Source: Sialis fuliginosa
Taxonomy: Eukaryota; Arthropoda; Insecta; Megaloptera; Sialidae
Assembly: GCA_961205875.1 (NCBI GenBank)
Contig: OY540818.1
Span: 976,001-1,040,000 of the forward strand
DNA length: 64,000 nt
Direction: 5' to 3'
Shown here in pieces: positions 8,440 through 19,128 of this stretch. The translations under genes and the position numbers were made by a program. The notes beneath the pieces were generated by a model. The model had not been told where the DNA came from. It made no database searches and was given only the letters and a program-made list of their open reading frames with translations. Position 1 is the stretch's first letter. Each line of letters begins with the position of its first letter.

Positions 8440-11109
8440 TTATTTAATTAAATTTAGATATGATTCTTTGAGGTGATTAAGATTTTCTCTAGAGTTAAGA
8501 CATTTAGGTTCTTTTAAGATATGTAACGATTCACTAAGTAATCTTTTTTTTAAAATAGGCTGAAAATCTAAAATTTCAACATCACCATATTCAACTTCGT
8601 GACCAGTCTGTTGTATATGGGTACGAAGTGCAGTAACTTCATTTTTAGCATATTTATGACTGTTGATTCTCTTTTGCAAGTATTGTTTAGATTGCCCTAA
8701 GTAAGAATAATCACAAGAACATTTAAGTTTATAAATAACGTTAGAACATTTCATCTTATCAGTTTTATTTTTTAATTTAGAAAAAAAAATTTTTGTAGTA
8801 TACTTATTTTTGTTTATCATTTTTATATTATGTCCAGAAACAACTCTTTTCATTTTTTCAGATAAAATAGGTATATACGGGAATGAAAAATATATTTGAT
8901 CATCATAAGAGTAATTGGAATTTTCTGCAACAGCCAAACTTTTACTATTTTTATTATGTCCATAAAGTATACTTTTGAGTCTATTATTTATAGTGTTTTT
9001 AAGAAAATTAATGGGATAACCATTTAATAAGAAAATATTGTAAACTTTGTTGAGTATTTGACTTCTATATTTAAAATTAGTGAATTTAATTGCCCGGTCT
9101 AAAATAGCAGTAATAACATTACGTTTATGTTCAATAGAGGAATTAGAATTGTAGTTCAAATATCTAGCAGACCAGGTAGGTTTAGTATACCATATGGTTT
9201 CAACTTTATTATGTTTGTTAACCAAAATTTTTATATCTAAAAAACTAATTTCTCTATTTTGATTTTCAAGTTCATAAGAAAATTGTAATCTATCATGAAA
9301 AGAATTAAAGCTATTGCATAAAGTTTCAATTTTATCCGAAGGTATTGCTGTAATGATGTCATCAACATATCTTTTAAAAAAAGGAATCTCATAATCTACA
9401 TTTTTCAAAACAGACTCTTGTAGTTCGTTCATAATAATATCAGCCAAAACAACAGATAGAGATGAACCCATAGGTGCTCCATAAATTTGTGAATAAAATT
9501 GATTTTTAAACTGGAAATATGACGTATTGCAACAAAATTTCAAACCATCAATAAAATCGTCCTTCTCAATATTAGTGTATTTTTTTATTTCTTCCCATTT
9601 ATTAGTGATAATCTCAATAGTAGTATCGATAGGTATGTTAGTAAACAATGATTTAACATCAAGTGAAATTAATTTATATTTATTAGGTATATGAAAATCT
9701 TTAATAAATTCATGGAATTCCCAAGAGTCTCTCACGGTATTATTATTAGCAGTAATATTTTTTAAAATATCAGAGAAAAATTTTGACAATTTTTGTTGTG
9801 GGCTATTATATGAAGCAACTATAGGTCTGACAGGATTATTTACTTTATGTAATTTTATCAACCCGTAAATTTGTGGAGGAGTACTATTATGCACTTTAAG
9901 TTGGTTACTCAAATTTTGATCAATATAACCCATTTCATAAAATTTTTGAATAATGTTATTGTTTCTGTTCTGGAAAATATTAGTGGGGTCTTTATGTATT
10001 TTAAGATATGTTTCACCATCATTTAACAGCTCATACATTTTATTATCATAATCTACTTTATCAATCAATACGGTTTTATTAGTTTTATCAGCACGAATCA
10101 CTTTGATATTTTCATTCTCCTTAAAAAACTTCCTTGCATCAGAAACATCCTTAATTAGAGAACAATTATATTTATTATTCAAAAAATTGTTTTTTTTCAT
10201 GTTATCCTTGTACTGATTAACATTATATATAAATTTATTTCTAATTAAGTTTTTTTCATTTTCATCTAGGTTGTCAATACCATATTCAAATGAAATAATC
10301 ATATCATTGATAGGTAGATTATTATTATTATAGGGTAAATTGAAATTTGATCCAAGTTTTAATAAATTGTTAATATTATCAGGTATCTTGTTAGAGGTTA
10401 AATTAACAACAAAATTCTCCTCATTGTGTTTAAGAGGGTTAAATTCAATATCTATTGGTAGCTTACAATTATATTTGTTATTATATTTAGAAACATGGTT
10501 ATTACTTATTATTAAATTTCTATTTTTATTATTATTATAGTTATCTACTATCTGTTTAGAACTATTGATACAATTATTAATATATTGATTTTCATTAACC
10601 ATGGCTTCAGACTTCAATTTATTAAATTTATTAATGACAACATTAAATGATTTATAATAAGTAAATTGATAAATAGAACTTTCAATGAAAAAAACTTGTT
10701 GTAAATCAGATATAGTGAGATATTGTTTTAGCAAACTATGACATTCATTAATACAATTTTTGTTATTTTTTAAATTACTAAAGGTTTCTGAAATTAACAG
10801 ATTTAATAGCTTGTACTTAAAATTATTTAAAATATTGTTATATCTATGTTTATTGCTATTATTACTTAAAGAAATAAAGTTTTTTTTATTATCAAATTTA
10901 CTATTCATAAATTTAGGAAAAAGATTATTCTTTTTACAACTTATAAGGAAAAATTTTTTTATATCTAGTCTTGCCTTTGTACTATATAATTTTCTTACTT
11001 GTTTCATTCTATCTTGGATGTCTTCATTTTTATATTTGTTGAGTAGAGAGTTCATATTACACTTATCATCCCCAGTGTTTTTTATATTAGTATTCATATA
11101 TATGACCAT
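8440..11109 (-). CDS. PLE-1 copy L1: reverse transcriptase with GIY-YIG endonuclease, 889 aa
   Basis: This is the single ORF of a Penelope-like retroelement. The RT domain spans roughly residues 330-680. It includes RADK (339-342), a typical early PLE motif; PQIYGLIKLHK (412-422); motif A SLDVKSLF with catalytic D484; GAPMGSSLS (544-552); and motif C YVDD (581-584), giving the catalytic triad D484/D583/D584. The thumb-like stretch KPTWSARYLNY with HKRNV follows, as in other PLEs. A GIY-YIG nuclease is at about 787-880: VIY 791-793, YLG 803-805, R814, H818, probable catalytic E860 and N872, with Cys 788, 797 and 799 nearby. The length is normal for an endonuclease-bearing PLE. The start is the first ATG after an in-frame stop and is conserved in PLE-2; Met5 is an alternative. 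The protein is rich in Asn, Lys and Ile, reflecting AT bias. No frameshift or missing catalytic residue is seen. Telomeric PLEs without an endonuclease are excluded by the nuclease domain. Confidence 0.93.
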   Translation of the reverse strand: MVIYMNTNIKNTGDDKCNMNSLLNKYKNEDIQDRMKQVRKLYSTKARLDIKKFFLISCKKNNLFPKFMNSKFDNKKNFISLSNNSNKHRYNNILNNFKYKLLNLLISETFSNLKNNKNCINECHSLLKQYLTISDLQQVFFIESSIYQFTYYKSFNVVINKFNKLKSEAMVNENQYINNCINSSKQIVDNYNNNKNRNLIISNNHVSKYNNKYNCKLPIDIEFNPLKHNEENFVVNLTSNKIPDNINNLLKLGSNFNLPYNNNNLPINDMIISFEYGIDNLDENEKNLIRNKFIYNVNQYKDNMKKNNFLNNKYNCSLIKDVSDARKFFKENENIKVIRADKTNKTVLIDKVDYDNKMYELLNDGETYLKIHKDPTNIFQNRNNNIIQKFYEMGYIDQNLSNQLKVHNSTPPQIYGLIKLHKVNNPVRPIVASYNSPQQKLSKFFSDILKNITANNNTVRDSWEFHEFIKDFHIPNKYKLISLDVKSLFTNIPIDTTIEIITNKWEEIKKYTNIEKDDFIDGLKFCCNTSYFQFKNQFYSQIYGAPMGSSLSVVLADIIMNELQESVLKNVDYEIPFFKRYVDDIITAIPSDKIETLCNSFNSFHDRLQFSYELENQNREISFLDIKILVNKHNKVETIWYTKPTWSARYLNYNSNSSIEHKRNVITAILDRAIKFTNFKYRSQILNKVYNIFLLNGYPINFLKNTINNRLKSILYGHNKNSKSLAVAENSNYSYDDQIYFSFPYIPILSEKMKRVVSGHNIKMINKNKYTTKIFFSKLKNKTDKMKCSNVIYKLKCSCDYSYLGQSKQYLQKRINSHKYAKNEVTALRTHIQQTGHEVEYGDVEILDFQPILKKRLLSESLHILKEPKCLNSRENLNHLKESYLNLIK

Positions 11110-12002
11110 CTTGATATTATTTAAATATACCTATTTTGTAGGGGTTTTTTTTTAGGTCAAAATATTAATTAAAGAACTAAACCAATGTTCAAATCATTTT
11201 AATTAATAGCGCTTATTTTAATTTTCAACATTTTTGTCTTCATCAGAAATTAATAATTATCCCTATAAGAAATCATAAACATAAGTAAGTAACATAAGCA
11301 AATGAACAAGATATTCATAGATATAAACATATTTTTTTTACTTACAATTTAAACAGTAATTAGTGTGACCATATGTATGTAGTAAAAGATGCATATTACA
11401 TCAAAAAAATTTTTTTTAAATATTAAAAAGTACCCATTCTTGTACAAAAGACTAAAAATATGTAAATGTGATATCCAACAGATAAAACAATATATAAAAA
11501 CAATTTCTTTAAAACATTAAAACTTAAAAATTTAGTTTAAAAACGTTAAAAATAAATAAAATTCGTATCACATTGTATCACATGTTGAAAAGTATTTATA
11601 CTAAGATAAAACTTAATTAAACAAGAACCATCAATTGTTTTTACTTAAAACTAGTTACAAATTTATTATACAAACATGAAAAAAGAAATAAAATTACTAG
11701 TGTTTCAATGAAAGAAAAGCACTAGTATTACAAACTTAATTATATTTATTACATCTATGGAAAACAAAAATCTTATCTATGTTAAATGTCAATTTTAAGT
11801 ACAAGGTAACCTAGAAAGAATTTTTTAAAAATTTTTTAAAAAGAGAGAAAAAAAGGGAACAAAAACCAACAAAATCAAACTAAAACATATACCTAATCAA
11901 ACAAAAATGAAAAAAGTTAAAATTAATAGAAAAACCAAAAAATGGCATACAATACAAGCAAAAAGCAACGTGGAAAGAAGAAGAAAGAGGAAAAAAGAAA
12001 AT
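11110..12002 (-). repeat. Pseudo-LTR between copies L2 and L1
   Basis: This 893-bp spacer is the 3' end of copy L2 and the 5' leader of copy L1. The intron is 11345-11263 and the hammerhead 11255-11192. The leader from the ribozyme cleavage site to the ATG is about 90 nt. Confidence 0.85.
11192..11255 (-). ncRNA. Candidate hammerhead ribozyme, PLE-1 L2/L1 spacer
   Basis: The core CTGATGA starts at 11246 on the minus strand. Stems II and III and the TTA cleavage triplet are as in the other PLE-1 spacers. It lies upstream of the L1 ORF. Confidence 0.65.
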
Positions 12003-14672
12003 TTATTTAATTAAATTTAGATATGATTCTTTGAGGTGATTAAGATTTTCTCTAGAGTTAAGACATTTAGGTTCTTTTAAGATATGTAACGATTCACTAA
12101 GTAATCTTTTTTTTAAAATAGGCTGAAAATCTAAAATTTCAACATCACCATATTCAACTTCGTGACCAGTCTGTTGTATATGGGTACGAAGTGCAGTAAC
12201 TTCATTTTTAGCATATTTATGACTGTTGATTCTCTTTTGCAAGTATTGTTTAGATTGCCCTAAGTAAGAATAATCACAAGAACATTTAAGTTTATAAATA
12301 ACGTTAGAACATTTCATCTTATCAGTTTTATTTTTTAATTTAGAAAAAAAAATTTTTGTAGTATACTTATTTTTGTTTATCATTTTTATATTATGTCCAG
12401 AAACAACTCTTTTCATTTTTTCAGATAAAATAGGTATATACGGGAATGAAAAATATATTTGATCATCATAAGAGTAATTGGAATTTTCTGCAACAGCCAA
12501 ACTTTTACTATTTTTATTATGTCCATAAAGTATACTTTTGAGTCTATTATTTATAGTGTTTTTAAGAAAATTAATGGGATAACCATTTAATAAGAAAATA
12601 TTGTAAACTTTGTTGAGTATTTGACTTCTATATTTAAAATTAGTGAATTTAATTGCCCGGTCTAAAATAGCAGTAATAACATTACGTTTATGTTCAATAG
12701 AGGAATTAGAATTGTAGTTCAAATATCTAGCAGACCAGGTAGGTTTAGTATACCATATGGTTTCAACTTTATTATGTTTGTTAACCAAAATTTTTATATC
12801 TAAAAAACTAATTTCTCTATTTTGATTTTCAAGTTCATAAGAAAATTGTAATCTATCATGAAAAGAATTAAAGCTATTGCATAAAGTTTCAATTTTATCC
12901 GAAGGTATTGCTGTAATGATGTCATCAACATATCTTTTAAAAAAAGGAATCTCATAATCTACATTTTTCAAAACAGACTCTTGTAGTTCGTTCATAATAA
13001 TATCAGCCAAAACAACAGATAGAGATGAACCCATAGGTGCTCCATAAATTTGTGAATAAAATTGATTTTTAAACTGGAAATATGACGTATTGCAACAAAA
13101 TTTCAAACCATCAATAAAATCGTCCTTCTCAATATTAGTGTATTTTTTTATTTCTTCCCATTTATTAGTGATAATCTCAATAGTAGTATCGATAGGTATG
13201 TTAGTAAACAATGATTTAACATCAAGTGAAATTAATTTATATTTATTAGGTATATGAAAATCTTTAATAAATTCATGGAATTCCCAAGAGTCTCTCACGG
13301 TATTATTATTAGCAGTAATATTTTTTAAAATATCAGAGAAAAATTTTGACAATTTTTGTTGTGGGCTATTATATGAAGCAACTATAGGTCTGACAGGATT
13401 ATTTACTTTATGTAATTTTATCAACCCGTAAATTTGTGGAGGAGTACTATTATGCACTTTAAGTTGGTTACTCAAATTTTGATCAATATAACCCATTTCA
13501 TAAAATTTTTGAATAATGTTATTGTTTCTGTTCTGGAAAATATTAGTGGGGTCTTTATGTATTTTAAGATATGTTTCACCATCATTTAACAGCTCATACA
13601 TTTTATTATCATAATCTACTTTATCAATCAATACGGTTTTATTAGTTTTATCAGCACGAATCACTTTGATATTTTCATTCTCCTTAAAAAACTTCCTTGC
13701 ATCAGAAACATCCTTAATTAGAGAACAATTATATTTATTATTCAAAAAATTGTTTTTTTTCATGTTATCCTTGTACTGATTAACATTATATATAAATTTA
13801 TTTCTAATTAAGTTTTTTTCATTTTCATCTAGGTTGTCAATACCATATTCAAATGAAATAATCATATCATTGATAGGTAGATTATTATTATTATAGGGTA
13901 AATTGAAATTTGATCCAAGTTTTAATAAATTGTTAATATTATCAGGTATCTTGTTAGAGGTTAAATTAACAACAAAATTCTCCTCATTGTGTTTAAGAGG
14001 GTTAAATTCAATATCTATTGGTAGCTTACAATTATATTTGTTATTATATTTAGAAACATGGTTATTACTTATTATTAAATTTCTATTTTTATTATTATTA
14101 TAGTTATCTACTATCTGTTTAGAACTATTGATACAATTATTAATATATTGATTTTCATTAACCATGGCTTCAGACTTCAATTTATTAAATTTATTAATGA
14201 CAACATTAAATGATTTATAATAAGTAAATTGATAAATAGAACTTTCAATGAAAAAAACTTGTTGTAAATCAGATATAGTGAGATATTGTTTTAGCAAACT
14301 ATGACATTCATTAATACAATTTTTGTTATTTTTTAAATTACTAAAGGTTTCTGAAATTAACAGATTTAATAGCTTGTACTTAAAATTATTTAAAATATTG
14401 TTATATCTATGTTTATTGCTATTATTACTTAAAGAAATAAAGTTTTTTTTATTATCAAATTTACTATTCATAAATTTAGGAAAAAGATTATTCTTTTTAC
14501 AACTTATAAGGAAAAATTTTTTTATATCTAGTCTTGCCTTTGTACTATATAATTTTCTTACTTGTTTCATTCTATCTTGGATGTCTTCATTTTTATATTT
14601 GTTGAGTAGAGAGTTCATATTACACTTATCATCCCCAGTGTTTTTTATATTAGTATTCATATATATGACCAT
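12003..14672 (-). CDS. PLE-1 copy L2: RT/GIY-YIG protein, 889 aa
   Basis: The translation is identical to copy L1, with the RT triad and GIY-YIG residues all intact. It is separated from L1 by one pseudo-LTR and preceded by another (14673-15565), so it has a complete 5' leader with intron and ribozyme and is potentially autonomous. Confidence 0.92.
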   Translation of the reverse strand: MVIYMNTNIKNTGDDKCNMNSLLNKYKNEDIQDRMKQVRKLYSTKARLDIKKFFLISCKKNNLFPKFMNSKFDNKKNFISLSNNSNKHRYNNILNNFKYKLLNLLISETFSNLKNNKNCINECHSLLKQYLTISDLQQVFFIESSIYQFTYYKSFNVVINKFNKLKSEAMVNENQYINNCINSSKQIVDNYNNNKNRNLIISNNHVSKYNNKYNCKLPIDIEFNPLKHNEENFVVNLTSNKIPDNINNLLKLGSNFNLPYNNNNLPINDMIISFEYGIDNLDENEKNLIRNKFIYNVNQYKDNMKKNNFLNNKYNCSLIKDVSDARKFFKENENIKVIRADKTNKTVLIDKVDYDNKMYELLNDGETYLKIHKDPTNIFQNRNNNIIQKFYEMGYIDQNLSNQLKVHNSTPPQIYGLIKLHKVNNPVRPIVASYNSPQQKLSKFFSDILKNITANNNTVRDSWEFHEFIKDFHIPNKYKLISLDVKSLFTNIPIDTTIEIITNKWEEIKKYTNIEKDDFIDGLKFCCNTSYFQFKNQFYSQIYGAPMGSSLSVVLADIIMNELQESVLKNVDYEIPFFKRYVDDIITAIPSDKIETLCNSFNSFHDRLQFSYELENQNREISFLDIKILVNKHNKVETIWYTKPTWSARYLNYNSNSSIEHKRNVITAILDRAIKFTNFKYRSQILNKVYNIFLLNGYPINFLKNTINNRLKSILYGHNKNSKSLAVAENSNYSYDDQIYFSFPYIPILSEKMKRVVSGHNIKMINKNKYTTKIFFSKLKNKTDKMKCSNVIYKLKCSCDYSYLGQSKQYLQKRINSHKYAKNEVTALRTHIQQTGHEVEYGDVEILDFQPILKKRLLSESLHILKEPKCLNSRENLNHLKESYLNLIK

Positions 14673-15565
14673 CTTGATATTATTTAAATATACCTATTTT
14701 GTAGGGGTTTTTTTTTAGGTCAAAATATTAATTAAAGAACTAAACCAATGTTCAAATCATTTTAATTAATAGCGCTTATTTTAATTTTCAACATTTTTGT
14801 CTTCATCAGAAATTAATAATTATCCCTATAAGAAATCATAAACATAAGTAAGTAACATAAGCAAATGAACAAGATATTCATAGATATAAACATATTTTTT
14901 TTACTTACAATTTAAACAGTAATTAGTGTGACCATATGTATGTAGTAAAAGATGCATATTACATCAAAAAAATTTTTTTTAAATATTAAAAAGTACCCAT
15001 TCTTGTACAAAAGACTAAAAATATGTAAATGTGATATCCAACAGATAAAACAATATATAAAAACAATTTCTTTAAAACATTAAAACTTAAAAATTTAGTT
15101 TAAAAACGTTAAAAATAAATAAAATTCGTATCACATTGTATCACATGTTGAAAAGTATTTATACTAAGATAAAACTTAATTAAACAAGAACCATCAATTG
15201 TTTTTACTTAAAACTAGTTACAAATTTATTATACAAACATGAAAAAAGAAATAAAATTACTAGTGTTTCAATGAAAGAAAAGCACTAGTATTACAAACTT
15301 AATTATATTTATTACATCTATGGAAAACAAAAATCTTATCTATGTTAAATGTCAATTTTAAGTACAAGGTAACCTAGAAAGAATTTTTTAAAAATTTTTT
15401 AAAAAGAGAGAAAAAAAGGGAACAAAAACCAACAAAATCAAACTAAAACATATACCTAATCAAACAAAAATGAAAAAAGTTAAAATTAATAGAAAAACCA
15501 AAAAATGGCATACAATACAAGCAAAAAGCAACGTGGAAAGAAGAAGAAAGAGGAAAAAAGAAAAT
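14673..15565 (-). repeat. Pseudo-LTR between copies L3 and L2
   Basis: This 893-bp spacer has the intron at 14908-14826 and the hammerhead at 14818-14755. It is the leader of L2 and the trailer of L3. Confidence 0.85.
14755..14818 (-). ncRNA. Candidate hammerhead ribozyme, PLE-1 L3/L2 spacer
   Basis: The core CTGATGA starts at 14809 on the minus strand, with the same stems and TTA cleavage triplet as the other units. Confidence 0.65.
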
Positions 15566-18235
15566 TTATTTAATTAAATTTAGATATGATTCTTTGAGGT
15601 GATTAAGATTTTCTCTAGAGTTAAGACATTTAGGTTCTTTTAAGATATGTAACGATTCACTAAGTAATCTTTTTTTTAAAATAGGCTGAAAATCTAAAAT
15701 TTCAACATCACCATATTCAACTTCGTGACCAGTCTGTTGTATATGGGTACGAAGTGCAGTAACTTCATTTTTAGCATATTTATGACTGTTGATTCTCTTT
15801 TGCAAGTATTGTTTAGATTGCCCTAAGTAAGAATAATCACAAGAACATTTAAGTTTATAAATAACGTTAGAACATTTCATCTTATCAGTTTTATTTTTTA
15901 ATTTAGAAAAAAAAATTTTTGTAGTATACTTATTTTTGTTTATCATTTTTATATTATGTCCAGAAACAACTCTTTTCATTTTTTCAGATAAAATAGGTAT
16001 ATACGGGAATGAAAAATATATTTGATCATCATAAGAGTAATTGGAATTTTCTGCAACAGCCAAACTTTTACTATTTTTATTATGTCCATAAAGTATACTT
16101 TTGAGTCTATTATTTATAGTGTTTTTAAGAAAATTAATGGGATAACCATTTAATAAGAAAATATTGTAAACTTTGTTGAGTATTTGACTTCTATATTTAA
16201 AATTAGTGAATTTAATTGCCCGGTCTAAAATAGCAGTAATAACATTACGTTTATGTTCAATAGAGGAATTAGAATTGTAGTTCAAATATCTAGCAGACCA
16301 GGTAGGTTTAGTATACCATATGGTTTCAACTTTATTATGTTTGTTAACCAAAATTTTTATATCTAAAAAACTAATTTCTCTATTTTGATTTTCAAGTTCA
16401 TAAGAAAATTGTAATCTATCATGAAAAGAATTAAAGCTATTGCATAAAGTTTCAATTTTATCCGAAGGTATTGCTGTAATGATGTCATCAACATATCTTT
16501 TAAAAAAAGGAATCTCATAATCTACATTTTTCAAAACAGACTCTTGTAGTTCGTTCATAATAATATCAGCCAAAACAACAGATAGAGATGAACCCATAGG
16601 TGCTCCATAAATTTGTGAATAAAATTGATTTTTAAACTGGAAATATGACGTATTGCAACAAAATTTCAAACCATCAATAAAATCGTCCTTCTCAATATTA
16701 GTGTATTTTTTTATTTCTTCCCATTTATTAGTGATAATCTCAATAGTAGTATCGATAGGTATGTTAGTAAACAATGATTTAACATCAAGTGAAATTAATT
16801 TATATTTATTAGGTATATGAAAATCTTTAATAAATTCATGGAATTCCCAAGAGTCTCTCACGGTATTATTATTAGCAGTAATATTTTTTAAAATATCAGA
16901 GAAAAATTTTGACAATTTTTGTTGTGGGCTATTATATGAAGCAACTATAGGTCTGACAGGATTATTTACTTTATGTAATTTTATCAACCCGTAAATTTGT
17001 GGAGGAGTACTATTATGCACTTTAAGTTGGTTACTCAAATTTTGATCAATATAACCCATTTCATAAAATTTTTGAATAATGTTATTGTTTCTGTTCTGGA
17101 AAATATTAGTGGGGTCTTTATGTATTTTAAGATATGTTTCACCATCATTTAACAGCTCATACATTTTATTATCATAATCTACTTTATCAATCAATACGGT
17201 TTTATTAGTTTTATCAGCACGAATCACTTTGATATTTTCATTCTCCTTAAAAAACTTCCTTGCATCAGAAACATCCTTAATTAGAGAACAATTATATTTA
17301 TTATTCAAAAAATTGTTTTTTTTCATGTTATCCTTGTACTGATTAACATTATATATAAATTTATTTCTAATTAAGTTTTTTTCATTTTCATCTAGGTTGT
17401 CAATACCATATTCAAATGAAATAATCATATCATTGATAGGTAGATTATTATTATTATAGGGTAAATTGAAATTTGATCCAAGTTTTAATAAATTGTTAAT
17501 ATTATCAGGTATCTTGTTAGAGGTTAAATTAACAACAAAATTCTCCTCATTGTGTTTAAGAGGGTTAAATTCAATATCTATTGGTAGCTTACAATTATAT
17601 TTGTTATTATATTTAGAAACATGGTTATTACTTATTATTAAATTTCTATTTTTATTATTATTATAGTTATCTACTATCTGTTTAGAACTATTGATACAAT
17701 TATTAATATATTGATTTTCATTAACCATGGCTTCAGACTTCAATTTATTAAATTTATTAATGACAACATTAAATGATTTATAATAAGTAAATTGATAAAT
17801 AGAACTTTCAATGAAAAAAACTTGTTGTAAATCAGATATAGTGAGATATTGTTTTAGCAAACTATGACATTCATTAATACAATTTTTGTTATTTTTTAAA
17901 TTACTAAAGGTTTCTGAAATTAACAGATTTAATAGCTTGTACTTAAAATTATTTAAAATATTGTTATATCTATGTTTATTGCTATTATTACTTAAAGAAA
18001 TAAAGTTTTTTTTATTATCAAATTTACTATTCATAAATTTAGGAAAAAGATTATTCTTTTTACAACTTATAAGGAAAAATTTTTTTATATCTAGTCTTGC
18101 CTTTGTACTATATAATTTTCTTACTTGTTTCATTCTATCTTGGATGTCTTCATTTTTATATTTGTTGAGTAGAGAGTTCATATTACACTTATCATCCCCA
18201 GTGTTTTTTATATTAGTATTCATATATATGACCAT
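15566..18235 (-). CDS. PLE-1 copy L3: RT/GIY-YIG protein, 889 aa
   Basis: This is an intact ORF encoding the same 889 residues. It is the middle unit of the minus-strand series, with complete pseudo-LTRs on both sides. Confidence 0.92.
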   Translation of the reverse strand: MVIYMNTNIKNTGDDKCNMNSLLNKYKNEDIQDRMKQVRKLYSTKARLDIKKFFLISCKKNNLFPKFMNSKFDNKKNFISLSNNSNKHRYNNILNNFKYKLLNLLISETFSNLKNNKNCINECHSLLKQYLTISDLQQVFFIESSIYQFTYYKSFNVVINKFNKLKSEAMVNENQYINNCINSSKQIVDNYNNNKNRNLIISNNHVSKYNNKYNCKLPIDIEFNPLKHNEENFVVNLTSNKIPDNINNLLKLGSNFNLPYNNNNLPINDMIISFEYGIDNLDENEKNLIRNKFIYNVNQYKDNMKKNNFLNNKYNCSLIKDVSDARKFFKENENIKVIRADKTNKTVLIDKVDYDNKMYELLNDGETYLKIHKDPTNIFQNRNNNIIQKFYEMGYIDQNLSNQLKVHNSTPPQIYGLIKLHKVNNPVRPIVASYNSPQQKLSKFFSDILKNITANNNTVRDSWEFHEFIKDFHIPNKYKLISLDVKSLFTNIPIDTTIEIITNKWEEIKKYTNIEKDDFIDGLKFCCNTSYFQFKNQFYSQIYGAPMGSSLSVVLADIIMNELQESVLKNVDYEIPFFKRYVDDIITAIPSDKIETLCNSFNSFHDRLQFSYELENQNREISFLDIKILVNKHNKVETIWYTKPTWSARYLNYNSNSSIEHKRNVITAILDRAIKFTNFKYRSQILNKVYNIFLLNGYPINFLKNTINNRLKSILYGHNKNSKSLAVAENSNYSYDDQIYFSFPYIPILSEKMKRVVSGHNIKMINKNKYTTKIFFSKLKNKTDKMKCSNVIYKLKCSCDYSYLGQSKQYLQKRINSHKYAKNEVTALRTHIQQTGHEVEYGDVEILDFQPILKKRLLSESLHILKEPKCLNSRENLNHLKESYLNLIK

Positions 18236-19128
18236 CTTGATATTATTTAAATATACCTATTTTGTAGGGGTTTTTTTTTAGGTCAAAATATTAATTAAAG
18301 AACTAAACCAATGTTCAAATCATTTTAATTAATAGCGCTTATTTTAATTTTCAACATTTTTGTCTTCATCAGAAATTAATAATTATCCCTATAAGAAATC
18401 ATAAACATAAGTAAGTAACATAAGCAAATGAACAAGATATTCATAGATATAAACATATTTTTTTTACTTACAATTTAAACAGTAATTAGTGTGACCATAT
18501 GTATGTAGTAAAAGATGCATATTACATCAAAAAAATTTTTTTTAAATATTAAAAAGTACCCATTCTTGTACAAAAGACTAAAAATATGTAAATGTGATAT
18601 CCAACAGATAAAACAATATATAAAAACAATTTCTTTAAAACATTAAAACTTAAAAATTTAGTTTAAAAACGTTAAAAATAAATAAAATTCGTATCACATT
18701 GTATCACATGTTGAAAAGTATTTATACTAAGATAAAACTTAATTAAACAAGAACCATCAATTGTTTTTACTTAAAACTAGTTACAAATTTATTATACAAA
18801 CATGAAAAAAGAAATAAAATTACTAGTGTTTCAATGAAAGAAAAGCACTAGTATTACAAACTTAATTATATTTATTACATCTATGGAAAACAAAAATCTT
18901 ATCTATGTTAAATGTCAATTTTAAGTACAAGGTAACCTAGAAAGAATTTTTTAAAAATTTTTTAAAAAGAGAGAAAAAAAGGGAACAAAAACCAACAAAA
19001 TCAAACTAAAACATATACCTAATCAAACAAAAATGAAAAAAGTTAAAATTAATAGAAAAACCAAAAAATGGCATACAATACAAGCAAAAAGCAACGTGGA
19101 AAGAAGAAGAAAGAGGAAAAAAGAAAAT
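18236..19128 (-). repeat. Pseudo-LTR between copies L4 and L3
   Basis: This 893-bp spacer has the intron at 18471-18389 and the hammerhead at 18381-18318. Confidence 0.85.
18318..18381 (-). ncRNA. Candidate hammerhead ribozyme, PLE-1 L4/L3 spacer
   Basis: The core CTGATGA starts at 18372 on the minus strand; the fold is as in the other units. Confidence 0.65.

Noticed and set aside
8440-11109. Group II intron, retron or LTR-retrotransposon RT
   Set aside because: The RADK and YGLIKLHK motifs, the C-terminal GIY-YIG nuclease, the absence of protease, integrase or RNase H, and the pseudo-LTR tandem layout all fit a Penelope-like element.
10760-11155. 131-codon ORF opposite the PLE-1 N-terminus, repeated in every unit (also a 66-codon one)
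   Set aside because: It is the antisense reading of the AT-rich PLE ORF, giving Leu/Phe-rich low-complexity protein. It is repeated only because the unit is repeated.
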